Shown here: in pieces, positions 1-7,897 of the stretch
How positions within the stretch are numbered: the first letter of the stretch is position 1
Layout: each line of letters opens with the position of its first letter
Assembly: GCA_964439595.1 (NCBI GenBank)
Contig: CAYTOK010000003.1
Span: forward strand, 62,001 to 126,000
Direction of reading: 5' to 3'
Source: CAIJXB01 sp964439595
GTDB taxonomy: Bacteria > Chlamydiota > Chlamydiia > Chlamydiales > Rhabdochlamydiaceae
DNA: 64,000 nucleotides
Program-made: the position numbers and the translations under genes
Notes under the pieces: model-generated
The model's input: the letters and a program-made list of their open reading frames with translations, nothing else
What the model was told of the DNA's origin: nothing
Databases searched by the model: none

Positions 1-1
1 A

Positions 2-202
2 GTTGTTAAATACGTACCTTTAGATAGAATGCTTATAGAAACGGATGCTCCTTATTTGGCTCCTCAGTCAAAAAGAGGAAGTATTAATGAGCCTTCTTTT
101 ATCATAGAGACAGCTAAAGCAGTTGCTCTCATCAAGCAAACTTCTTTAGAGGAAGTTGCTTTTGCTACTAAAAATAATGCCCATGCATTTTTTTCTTTCT
201 GA
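2..202 (+). CDS. tatD: TatD-family metal-dependent hydrolase, C-terminal end (partial)
   Basis: An open frame enters from the left edge and stops at 200-202, giving the last 66 residues of a protein whose N-terminus lies outside the window. The stretch LIETDAPYLAP is the conserved C-terminal motif of TatD/YcfH hydrolases (TIM-barrel metal-dependent DNases), with the metal-ligand Asp in ETDAP, and the tail (AFATKNNAHAFF) matches the family ending. It sits 61 bp upstream of sdhC; C. trachomatis has the same arrangement (CT594 beside sdhC, from memory). The family role is 3'-5' exonuclease or deoxyribonuclease activity, but the physiological role in Chlamydiota is unknown. Confidence 0.85.
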   Translation, partial: VVKYVPLDRMLIETDAPYLAPQSKRGSINEPSFIIETAKAVALIKQTSLEEVAFATKNNAHAFFSF

Positions 203-263
203 AAAGGGATAGACGTAGTTTAATGCTGAAGTTTCATGAGAGAAAATTTGTAAGTGAGGTTTT

Positions 264-1280
264 ATGGCAGAAGTGAATATTTCTAGGGCTTTTATTTGGA
301 AAAGGCTCCATTCCCTTATGGGACTTTGGCTTGTTTTGTTTTTAATAGAACACCTTCTTACAAATTCGCAGGCAGCTTTGTGGCTTGGAGAGGATGGCAA
401 AGGGTTTATTAGCATGGTAAATACTATTCACGATTTCCCGTATTTGCAATTGATTGAGATTTTCCTTTTAGGAGTGCCTATTCTTATCCACATGGTATGG
501 GGAATTAGATACGCTTTTACAGCAAAATCTAATGCAAAGAAAACAGATGGAAGTTCTCCTTCTCTTAAAAAGTATACAAGAAATAGAGCATATTCTTGGC
601 AAAGGATTACTTCTTGGATTTTGTTATTTGGAATTATTGGGCATGTAGTGCAATTTCGATTTATTGAATATCCTTATTCTGTTTCTGAAGGGGGGAAGAG
701 TACATATTTTGTGAGGCTAGATATGGATGATGGGCTATATCCGCTGGCCTATCGATTGGGAGTTTCTCTTTATGATGAGGAGGCTGTTTCTAAAGAAGAA
801 GTGGCCTTTGCTCAAAGATCTGATGAAAAGGGACTTCTTGAAGCAGCCGAAGTAATCCAAAATCAGCAAATGGATTGGCTGATTGGTGTTGAGTCTTCTG
901 CTTTTGATTTACAAAAAGAAATTATTCTTGAGTCAGCAGAAAAATATAGATTAAAAGAAAAGTGGATAAGAGAGTTAAAGCAAATAGTCCTTAAACCTAA
1001 TCAAGTAATAGCAGAAAGCACAAGTTTTGGAACAGTTACTCTTTTAACAGTTAGAAATGCGTTTAAAAATCCTATTTATCTTGTCCTCTACACTATATTT
1101 GTTTTAGCTGCTTGTTTTCATGCGTTTAATGGGTTTTGGACATTTTTACTTACTTGGGGAGTGCTGATTCGGCGTGCCGCGCAGAAATCTTTTCTTGTTT
1201 TTTCTTGGAGCTTGATTGGGATTATGTCTTTTCTAGGTCTTGCTGCTATTTGGGGTACTTGGTTTAACTTAAGAAATTAA
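264..1280 (+). CDS. sdhC: Succinate dehydrogenase cytochrome b subunit (SdhC)
   Basis: This is the membrane anchor and heme subunit of succinate dehydrogenase (complex II), first gene of an sdhCAB operon. The 338 residues hold five hydrophobic helices: about 17-50, 60-88, 112-132, 273-295 and 310-333. Histidines sit in or beside them (RLHSLMG, IEHLL, LIHMVWG, IIGHVV, CFHAFNG), as in the single-anchor type B family (B. subtilis SdhC, about 200 residues), where His residues bind two hemes. A polar insert of roughly 130 residues (about 135-270) between helices 3 and 4 makes it much longer than the B. subtilis protein. The ATG at 264 is preceded by gtgagg. The sdhA start lies 17 bp downstream. 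Confidence 0.88.
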   Translation: MAEVNISRAFIWKRLHSLMGLWLVLFLIEHLLTNSQAALWLGEDGKGFISMVNTIHDFPYLQLIEIFLLGVPILIHMVWGIRYAFTAKSNAKKTDGSSPSLKKYTRNRAYSWQRITSWILLFGIIGHVVQFRFIEYPYSVSEGGKSTYFVRLDMDDGLYPLAYRLGVSLYDEEAVSKEEVAFAQRSDEKGLLEAAEVIQNQQMDWLIGVESSAFDLQKEIILESAEKYRLKEKWIRELKQIVLKPNQVIAESTSFGTVTLLTVRNAFKNPIYLVLYTIFVLAACFHAFNGFWTFLLTWGVLIRRAAQKSFLVFSWSLIGIMSFLGLAAIWGTWFNLRN

Positions 1281-1296
1281 TATTTATCGGGAATAT

Positions 1297-3195
1297 ATGG
1301 GACAGGGTACAAAAAGGAAAGAAGTTATTGTTGTTGGAGGCGGTCTTGCAGGTCTTGCTGCAGCAATGAAGTTAGCAGAAAATGGATGTAATGTAAAAAT
1401 TATTTCAGTTACTAAGGTGAAGAGATCTCATTCTGTGTGTGCTCAGGGTGGGATTAATGCTGCCATGAACTTAAAAAATGAGGACGATTCGCCATTGATC
1501 CATGCCTATGACACAATTAAAGGGGGGGATTTTTTAGCGGATCAGCCTCCAGTTTTAGAGATGTGTCTAGCAGCTCCTGGAATTATTCGTATGATGGAGC
1601 GTTTTGGTTGCCCTTTTAATAGGACGCCTGAAGGTAACATGGATTTTAGGCGCTTTGGTGGGACCCTTTATCATAGAACGGCTTTTTGTGGAGCTTCTAC
1701 AGGGCAGCAACTTCTTTATGCTTTGGATGAGCAAGTAAGAAGGTATGAGGCGCAAGGAAAAGTAGAGAAATATGAGCATCATGAATTTATGAGGCTTGTT
1801 ATGGATGACTCCGGCACCACCCGCGGTATTGTTCTTATGAATTTATATGATTTAAAACTAGAAGTAATTAAGGCTGACGCAGTAGTTTTTGGTACGGGAG
1901 GGCCTGGTGTTATTTTTAAAAAATCCACTAACTCTACTTTTTGTACAGGAGCTGCTAATGGTAGACTGTTTAAGCAGGGAATGCATTATGCCAATGGCGA
2001 ATTTATACAGGTGCATCCGACTGCTATTCCTGCAGAGGATAAATTGCGGCTCATTTCCGAATCTTCAAGAGGTGAGGGAGGGCGTATTTGGGTTTATGGG
2101 GACTCTTCTAAGACTATTACAACAGCTGAAGGTAAGGAAATCCCTTGCGGAAAAACAGGAGAACCCTGGTACTTTTTAGAGGAACTTTATCCTGCATTTG
2201 GTAATTTGGTGCCAAGAGATATTGGATCTAGAGAAGTCCTTCGTATTTGTGAATTAGGTCTTGGCATTGAAGGTAAAGACCAGGTATATCTAGATGTTTC
2301 CCACCTTGCAAAAGAAGTGCAACATAAAATAGAGTCCGTTCTTGATATTTATCAGAAATTTACGGGAGAAGATCCTCACAAAGTTCCTATGAAGATTTAT
2401 CCTGCCGTGCATTATTCTATGGGAGGGGCTTGGGTGGACTGGCCTGCCTCTGATGACGCAGATAGATGGACCCGTTTTAGGCAGATGACGAACATTCCTG
2501 GATGCTTTCAGGTGGGCGAGTCAGAATTTCAGTATCATGGAGCGAATCGCCTTGGAGCTAATTCTCTACTTTCTTGTATTTTCGGAGGTCTTGTTGCCGG
2601 AATGGAGGTTCCTAGATATCTTTCTAGTCTCACAGTTAGCGCAGGGCAGTTGCCCGGCAAAATTTTCTCTTCAGCTGTTGCTGAAGAAGAAGCTTTTAAA
2701 CACGATCTTTTTACAAGGGAAGGAAAAGAAAATATTCATAGCCTTCATGATGAATTAGCCAAGCTTATGGTTAGCCACGTAACGGTAAAAAGGAATAATA
2801 AAGGTTTGCAAGAGGCTATAGATGGCATTAAAATGATTCGCGACAGATTTCAACACATCTCATTAGATGATAGAGGATTGATCATGAATCAAACTTATCA
2901 GTTTGCTAATCAGTTTTCATCTATGTTAGAAATTGCACTTGTAATGGCTAAGGGGGCCTTACTTCGTAATGAGTTTCGAGGAGCTCATTATAAGCCTGAC
3001 TTTCCGGCAAGAGATGATCAGAATTGGCTTAAAACAACTATTGCAGCCTATGATCCTATAAAGGGAGAGCCTAATATTTTTTATGTTCCTGTGGATACAC
3101 GTCATTTGCAGCCGATTGCAAGAGATTACACAACGGCTAAAAAAGTAAAGCATGAGTTAGAAAATATTCCTAAAAATATTCAACTCCCTGTATAG
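1297..3195 (+). CDS. sdhA: Succinate dehydrogenase flavoprotein subunit (SdhA)
   Basis: This is the catalytic subunit that oxidises succinate to fumarate with covalently bound FAD on the cytoplasmic face of the membrane. Visible motifs: Rossmann dinucleotide site VVGGGLAGLAAA near residue 12; the flavinylation region HSVCAQGGINAA, with the His that should bind FAD; the substrate site HPTAIP; RGEGGR with the catalytic Arg; and the C-terminal FAD motif HGANRLGANSL. Its 632 residues fit the type B family. It lies between sdhC (16 bp gap) and sdhB (23 bp gap), consistent with one transcript. No key residue appears to be missing. Confidence 0.95.
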   Translation: MGQGTKRKEVIVVGGGLAGLAAAMKLAENGCNVKIISVTKVKRSHSVCAQGGINAAMNLKNEDDSPLIHAYDTIKGGDFLADQPPVLEMCLAAPGIIRMMERFGCPFNRTPEGNMDFRRFGGTLYHRTAFCGASTGQQLLYALDEQVRRYEAQGKVEKYEHHEFMRLVMDDSGTTRGIVLMNLYDLKLEVIKADAVVFGTGGPGVIFKKSTNSTFCTGAANGRLFKQGMHYANGEFIQVHPTAIPAEDKLRLISESSRGEGGRIWVYGDSSKTITTAEGKEIPCGKTGEPWYFLEELYPAFGNLVPRDIGSREVLRICELGLGIEGKDQVYLDVSHLAKEVQHKIESVLDIYQKFTGEDPHKVPMKIYPAVHYSMGGAWVDWPASDDADRWTRFRQMTNIPGCFQVGESEFQYHGANRLGANSLLSCIFGGLVAGMEVPRYLSSLTVSAGQLPGKIFSSAVAEEEAFKHDLFTREGKENIHSLHDELAKLMVSHVTVKRNNKGLQEAIDGIKMIRDRFQHISLDDRGLIMNQTYQFANQFSSMLEIALVMAKGALLRNEFRGAHYKPDFPARDDQNWLKTTIAAYDPIKGEPNIFYVPVDTRHLQPIARDYTTAKKVKHELENIPKNIQLPV

Positions 3196-3218
3196 GTAGA
3201 AAAAGGAGACATCTATTT

Positions 3219-3980
3219 ATGGCAGATCATTTTATTTTACGAGTTTTTCGTGGAGTCACTCAAAAGCAATACTGGGAAGAATTCGAGTTAGAATTAACCC
3301 CCTTTTTGAATCTCACAACTGCATTATTGCAAGTGCAGAAAAATCCGGTTAATAAAGATAAAAAAAAAGTCACTCCCGTTGCTTGGGAGCAAGGATGCTT
3401 AGAGGAGGTTTGCGGCTCTTGTACCGTGTTAGTTAACGGAAGACCTAGACAAGGGTGCACGACACTTATTCATAAGCTTCTTGAGGAAACGGGGGGGAAG
3501 ACTGTAATTGTTGCTCCCATGAGCAAATTTCCTCTCATCAAAGACCTTGTTGTAGATAGAGATAGCATGTTTGAGAGTCTTAAAAAGGTTCATGCTTGGG
3601 TGGATACCGATGATTCTTTTGATAAAGGATTTGGCCCCAAAGTTAGCCCTTCCGTGCAAGAGACTAGATATGAGCTTTCTACTTGCATGACTTGCGGATG
3701 TTGTCTAGAAGCTTGCCCTCAAATGAACGCTCATTCCAAATTTATAGGACCCGCAGCTATTTCTCAAGCGCGTCTTTTTAATGCAGATCCGATAGGTAAG
3801 CTAAATGCAGAAGCTCGTATTCGTCCTCTTATGGAAGAAGGTGGCGTTGCATCTTGTGGTAATGCACAAAATTGTGTAGAAGTATGTCCTAAAGGAATTC
3901 CCTTGACCGAGTCAATAGCATTTATGGGTAAGGAAGCGACTAAACAAGCTTTAAAGGATTTTTTTTCTACGGAAATTTAA
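3219..3980 (+). CDS. sdhB: Succinate dehydrogenase iron-sulfur subunit (SdhB)
   Basis: This subunit carries electrons from FAD in SdhA to quinone at SdhC. The N-terminal ferredoxin domain has the [2Fe-2S] cysteines in CLEEVCGSC plus a later Cys in RQGC. The C-terminal half has CMTCGCCLEACP and CGNAQNCVEVCPKG, the ligands for the [4Fe-4S] and [3Fe-4S] clusters. The 253 residues match the family length. A good Shine-Dalgarno (aaaggaga) precedes the ATG. It is the last gene of sdhCAB; no convincing terminator hairpin was seen in the 100 bp that follow. Confidence 0.95.
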   Translation: MADHFILRVFRGVTQKQYWEEFELELTPFLNLTTALLQVQKNPVNKDKKKVTPVAWEQGCLEEVCGSCTVLVNGRPRQGCTTLIHKLLEETGGKTVIVAPMSKFPLIKDLVVDRDSMFESLKKVHAWVDTDDSFDKGFGPKVSPSVQETRYELSTCMTCGCCLEACPQMNAHSKFIGPAAISQARLFNADPIGKLNAEARIRPLMEEGGVASCGNAQNCVEVCPKGIPLTESIAFMGKEATKQALKDFFSTEI

Positions 3981-4083
3981 TATAGAGAATAGCTTTATTT
4001 AAGAAAGAATTAGTTCGGATAGAAAAAACTATGGCGAGATTAGGGTTATTTGTGAGAGGATAGATGCAATAAGGGGGTGTGAA

Positions 4084-4557
4084 GTGAAAATAAAGGATCG
4101 TCAGAAAATATGTTCTCATTGTGAGGGAAGGATTGCTGTTGAGGCTGATTCTTGTATTTATTGTGGTATGCCTTTAGTAGAGGAAAGATCCTTACAAGGG
4201 GAAGGAATGCCTGAGGGAGTAAATTCTTTATATCCTCCGCCGTATTCTGTAGGAGGATCTTCTCATTTAAAAACTGATAGGGAATTTACCGGGCAATTTA
4301 AAAGTGCACCGAAAACCGCTTCAGGTGAGATAGCTCTCCCTCAGGAATCTTCTATAGAAGAAAAACAAGAAGAGGGTAGTAAAGACTTTATGGCTATTTT
4401 ATTAGCCCTTTTAGGTTCTAATCTTTTTATTCTTGGCATAATGCAGGGTTTTTTTTCTGAAGGGGGTTTTTTGCGTTTGGAGTGGAATGCTCAGTACTGG
4501 TTTATTCTTTGTTTGCTTTCATTGCCAATGCTTTATTTTGGAGTGAGAAAAAAATAA
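4084..4557 (+). CDS. Zinc-ribbon membrane protein, function unknown
   Basis: A 157-residue protein starting at GTG, with aaggggg about 7 bases upstream. The N-terminus has two CxxC pairs (CSHC at about 11-14 and CIYC at about 28-31), a short zinc ribbon of the 'double-zinc-ribbon' type. A polar, Pro/Ser/Glu-rich linker (about 40-100) leads to two hydrophobic C-terminal segments (about 101-120 and 135-153) ending in a basic tail, so the ribbon probably faces the cytoplasm on a membrane hairpin. I do not recognise a specific family. It lies alone between sdhB and a glycosyltransferase gene and may be cotranscribed with the latter (22 bp gap). Confidence 0.7.
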   Translation: MKIKDRQKICSHCEGRIAVEADSCIYCGMPLVEERSLQGEGMPEGVNSLYPPPYSVGGSSHLKTDREFTGQFKSAPKTASGEIALPQESSIEEKQEEGSKDFMAILLALLGSNLFILGIMQGFFSEGGFLRLEWNAQYWFILCLLSLPMLYFGVRKK

Positions 4558-4579
4558 TTTTTCTTTAAAGGGTTAGTCT

Positions 4580-5464
4580 ATGTTAGCTAGATGTATTGCT
4601 TTGCTTGTTTACCTGTTTTGTCCTCTATTTAGTAGTTATTTGCAGTCAGAGGAAAACGACGGCTTTGTGACTGTTAGGTTAAGCGGACAATTAGGGAATC
4701 AATTATTTGAAATTGCGGCCGCTTATGCTTATGCTTTGGATCACAATCTTTCGTTGACCATTCCGGATTTGCTATCTCGAAACGCGGATAACACCTTATA
4801 TAATGCAAATAAATTATTTCTTTCTAAGATAGACGCGTATTCTGTTCCTTTTCCTCCTTCCTTAGTCTGGACAGAGCCAACTTTCAATTACACAAAAATT
4901 CCGAAAGCAACCAGTCTGGAGCTAAGGGGATATTTTCAATCAGAAAAATATTTTAAACATAGAAGAGCGGAGTTGATAGATCTTTTTGCTTTTCCAGAAG
5001 GCCTTAAAGAGAGAATACTTACTAAGTATCCCTTTTTACTAGAGGACAAATTAGTTGTTGGCATACAGATAAGAGATTATAGGAAAGAGGCCCCAACTGG
5101 TGAATTTCACCCTACATTAGGCCGTTCTTATTTTAGAAAAGCCATGAAACTTTTTCCTAAAAATACCATTTTTTTGGTTTCTTCTAATAATCAAGCTCAC
5201 GCTGAAAAATGCACATCAGGTGTTAGTGAGAATGTGATATATTTAAGAGGAGAGGATTACATTGAAGAGTTTTATACTCTAGTTTTATGTAAATCTTTTA
5301 TTATTTCTAATTCTTCGTTTGGTTGGTGGGCTGCTTGGCTTTCTCAATCATCTAATAAAAAGGTTATTGCTCCGAATCCTTGGTTTGCAGCTCCTTATGA
5401 TTTTAAAATGATGCAAAAAGATATAGCGCCTCCAGAATGGGTCATCCTGGATGCTACTAGATAA
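4580..5464 (+). CDS. GT11 family glycosyltransferase (alpha-1,2-fucosyltransferase-like)
   Basis: The 294 residues carry the glycosyltransferase family 11 hallmarks: LSGQLGNQLFEIA at about 34-46 (family G-G-L-G-N-Q motif, first Gly replaced by Ser), VVGIQIRDYR near the middle (family H-x-R-x-x-D-Y, with the His replaced by Gln) and SNSSFGWWAAWL near the C-terminus. GT11 enzymes transfer fucose from GDP-fucose to galactose in O-antigen or host-like glycans. Residues 1-20 form a hydrophobic leader, unusual for a cytoplasmic bacterial GT11, suggesting a membrane-anchored or exported enzyme. Donor and acceptor cannot be assigned from sequence. It ends 10 bp before the convergent Inc-like gene. 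Confidence 0.8.
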   Translation: MLARCIALLVYLFCPLFSSYLQSEENDGFVTVRLSGQLGNQLFEIAAAYAYALDHNLSLTIPDLLSRNADNTLYNANKLFLSKIDAYSVPFPPSLVWTEPTFNYTKIPKATSLELRGYFQSEKYFKHRRAELIDLFAFPEGLKERILTKYPFLLEDKLVVGIQIRDYRKEAPTGEFHPTLGRSYFRKAMKLFPKNTIFLVSSNNQAHAEKCTSGVSENVIYLRGEDYIEEFYTLVLCKSFIISNSSFGWWAAWLSQSSNKKVIAPNPWFAAPYDFKMMQKDIAPPEWVILDATR

Positions 5465-5474
5465 ATTATTCATT

Positions 5475-6860
5475 TTATGGATGAATCGGGAAGGTATTAT
5501 CCAAGAGGTCTTCTCTATCTTTTTTTAGAACAATAGAGGCATCTGAACGGCTTCCTATGAATCCATTTTCGGGTACCCCATCTGTTTCAATATCTTCTCT
5601 AAATGGATTAGCGTTAGTGTGTATAACTAGAAGATAGGGGGAAGTAGGTTCTTGTTTTTCATTACATGGAATTTCTGGTAGGGCTTTTTTAAAATAAGAG
5701 ACTGCACTTTCAGTGTTATTTATTTTAATGCCCTTTAGATGAGAAAATACCGCTGGGTGCTCTTTGTATAATTCTTTAAAAGCTAAAGCTTGCAATTGGC
5801 AGAGGACTTCAGCGTGGGTGCCTTTAACGTGATCTTCTACACTATAAACATACCCCTGAGGTATGTGGGTGTGTAATAAACTGAGCTCTGTAAATAGTTG
5901 TTTTTTATAGATTTCTAAGAGGATCCCTATAGAGATAGTTGTAGAGCTATTTATCTCGAAGAAAGTGTCCTTAGCTCTAAAAGTGTTTTGAGTTTTTGGA
6001 TCTAGCATTTTATTCAGAAAATCTTGTAGCTCTTTAGTTGTTTTTATCGTTTTTTCTTGGATTTCTCTAAGAGCTGGAATTCTATGATCTTTCGAAAGAT
6101 GGTAGATAGTGTGTTTTTTTAAGGCCGTTTCGTGGGTTTCAAGTTTTTTGCGATTTTGTTTTTCTTCCCTTGAAGGGATGATATATTCTTTAGGTAGATC
6201 GGCTCCCTCGATAGCGTGCCCCGAGATTTTAATTAAGGGCATGATTACTGAATTAGAAGAGAGATCAGGCATAGTAGTTGTACTTAGAATTACGCAGCGC
6301 GTCTGGCCTGCCTCCGTTGAAGTATAGTCTCTTGTTAAATAGATGGGAGAAATAGGAGTAAGAAATGCATGAAGAGCGCCTTCCATGGGAGTGATAGAGT
6401 CGCCTGATTCATAACAAGCATGGCGAGTTCCTTCTTTTTTATCTCTCATCAAATGCGTTACCATTCCTTTCCCTAAAAAACTGCTGTGTCCAATTAGTAT
6501 TGGGTTAGTTTGGGCAAATTCCTCAGGATATGCTGAAAGACCTTGAGGATCGAGGGTTGAGAAAAAAGCAGTAGTTGATGCTTTTTCGTTAAATTGATAG
6601 TAGGGTATTTTTACTATAGGGGTGATTGATTCTGAAGCCAGGACAGTTGCACAGGACAGACTTACAAGGACTCCTGTAAGGGCTAATCCCACAGCAAGGG
6701 GAGTGCCAAGAGCTGGCAAGCTAAACGGGAGGGAGGCTAATAACCCCAGTCCTAGGATTATTCCAAAGGCTGTAATGGTTTTTTTAACAGTAAAGTCTTG
6801 TAGTAATTGGGGGTATAAGCAGCTACTTACCTGGTTTTGATGGGTACTAGTGACTTGCAT
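5475..6860 (-). CDS. Putative inclusion-membrane (Inc-like) protein with bilobed hydrophobic domain
   Basis: A 461-residue protein without a recognised catalytic family. Near the N-terminus two hydrophobic helices (about 29-48 and 54-75) are separated by a very short Pro/Gly turn (LPALGTP). This is the bilobed hairpin that defines chlamydial Inc proteins, which are type III secreted and inserted in the inclusion membrane with both ends facing host cytosol. The rest (about 85-461) is soluble and polar, ending with a segment containing HTNANPF. I chose ATG 6860 because ggaggt sits directly upstream; a TTG at 6872 lies inside that Shine-Dalgarno. A clear sigma70-type promoter precedes it. The Inc assignment is inference from topology only. 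Confidence 0.6.
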   Translation of the reverse strand: MQVTSTHQNQVSSCLYPQLLQDFTVKKTITAFGIILGLGLLASLPFSLPALGTPLAVGLALTGVLVSLSCATVLASESITPIVKIPYYQFNEKASTTAFFSTLDPQGLSAYPEEFAQTNPILIGHSSFLGKGMVTHLMRDKKEGTRHACYESGDSITPMEGALHAFLTPISPIYLTRDYTSTEAGQTRCVILSTTTMPDLSSNSVIMPLIKISGHAIEGADLPKEYIIPSREEKQNRKKLETHETALKKHTIYHLSKDHRIPALREIQEKTIKTTKELQDFLNKMLDPKTQNTFRAKDTFFEINSSTTISIGILLEIYKKQLFTELSLLHTHIPQGYVYSVEDHVKGTHAEVLCQLQALAFKELYKEHPAVFSHLKGIKINNTESAVSYFKKALPEIPCNEKQEPTSPYLLVIHTNANPFREDIETDGVPENGFIGSRSDASIVLKKDREDLLDNTFPIHP

Positions 6861-6886
6861 AAATACCTCCAAATTAATAATACATC

Positions 6887-6916
6887 ATTATAATGTATAA
6901 ATATAATTATGGTCAA
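6887..6916 (-). promoter_or_regulatory. Sigma66/sigma70-type promoter of the Inc-like gene
   Basis: On the minus strand TTGACC (6916-6911) and a perfect TATAAT (6892-6887) are separated by 18 bases. The predicted start of transcription lies about 20 bases before the ATG at 6860, with a GGAGGT ribosome site between them. The region around it is extremely AT-rich. Confidence 0.6.
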
Positions 6917-7050
6917 TTTTTAATTGGTTTTTATTTTATTGAACTATTTAGTAGACGTGGAAATGAATTTGTTGTTTTTAGGTTGAAAATTGATTTTTAT
7001 TATTCATTATTTTATATTCATTCATAATAATCAATATTAGGCACTTAGAA

Positions 7051-7833
7051 ATGCAAGTAATTTATTTAGATCAAATTCAAAAAAACAATATACTGAATTG
7101 CAATTTAGATACAGAAATTTTAGCTATAAAGAAAATAGGATCTATCAGTGAAATTATTAAATTAAATAAAACCGATCTGACCTGTTGGCAAATATTTTTG
7201 CGCTTTTGGGGATGCGGGGCTCTTGCTGGTACAACTACTAATTTAACAAAAGTAGCTAGCTATTTAGCAAGGTATAACTGGAAATCAAATATTGGTAATG
7301 ATTTAGTTGACTTTAATGTATATTTAAAAATATGCGAGCTAGCAAATAAAGCTTTTATTTTTAGAAATGTAGATGATTTGTATGAAAAAGTATCTTTGCA
7401 GTCGAGAAGTCTTCCTATTCACTTGAGGCAACGCAGAGAGAATTTTGTAGTTAAGGATTATCTATATACTGAGATGAATAGGGAAAATGGCTACCTTCCC
7501 GTATATCCAAAGAGTCCAGTATTTTATTGGAATCCAAGGTGTCAAGTTAAGCATCTACTATATACAGCACATAGGCATTTTATAGGACAAGGGAGGCTTT
7601 TTGCAGCCAGAATTGCCTCTTCTCCTAGTTCCCTTAGGGAATGGAAGTCTGAGGATTCTATTTCTTATGATGACTTAGAATCTATCGAAGTTTTTTACCA
7701 ATTGCAAGATGAAGAAGAAGTTAAAAGGTTAGGCTTGTTTAAAGATGCGCATACAGATTTTATTTTAAGCGTAATTAGAGCTTCACAGGAAGCAAAAATA
7801 TTTAGTAATCGGGATCCACATCCTACATATTAA
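7051..7833 (+). CDS. Hypothetical protein, 260 aa
   Basis: I do not recognise this protein. It starts at ATG 7051 in a very AT-rich upstream region with no good Shine-Dalgarno. There is no signal peptide; one weakly hydrophobic stretch (CWQIFLRFWGCGALAG, about 45-60) is too short and broken to call a membrane helix. The body is mixed alpha/beta in character with many aromatic and basic residues, and the last 60 residues are acidic. It lies divergently from the Inc-like gene and convergently with secA, so it may be an effector-type accessory gene. Uniform codon use and lack of internal stops support a real gene. Confidence 0.55.
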   Translation: MQVIYLDQIQKNNILNCNLDTEILAIKKIGSISEIIKLNKTDLTCWQIFLRFWGCGALAGTTTNLTKVASYLARYNWKSNIGNDLVDFNVYLKICELANKAFIFRNVDDLYEKVSLQSRSLPIHLRQRRENFVVKDYLYTEMNRENGYLPVYPKSPVFYWNPRCQVKHLLYTAHRHFIGQGRLFAARIASSPSSLREWKSEDSISYDDLESIEVFYQLQDEEEVKRLGLFKDAHTDFILSVIRASQEAKIFSNRDPHPTY

Positions 7834-7867
7834 AGGCAAAATTCTTTAATTTTTTTATAAAACACTA

Positions 7868-7890
7868 GGCTCCCTAGAAGCTAGGGAGCC
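7868..7890 (-). terminator. Hairpin downstream of secA
   Basis: A perfect 10-bp stem (ggctccctag / ctagggagcc) with a 3-base loop lies 8 bp past the secA stop. Read on the minus strand it is followed by tagtgtttta, a modest T-rich tail. Flanking cacta/tagtg can extend the stem. It separates secA from the convergent 260-residue gene. Confidence 0.7.
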
Positions 7891-7897
7891 AGAGGAC

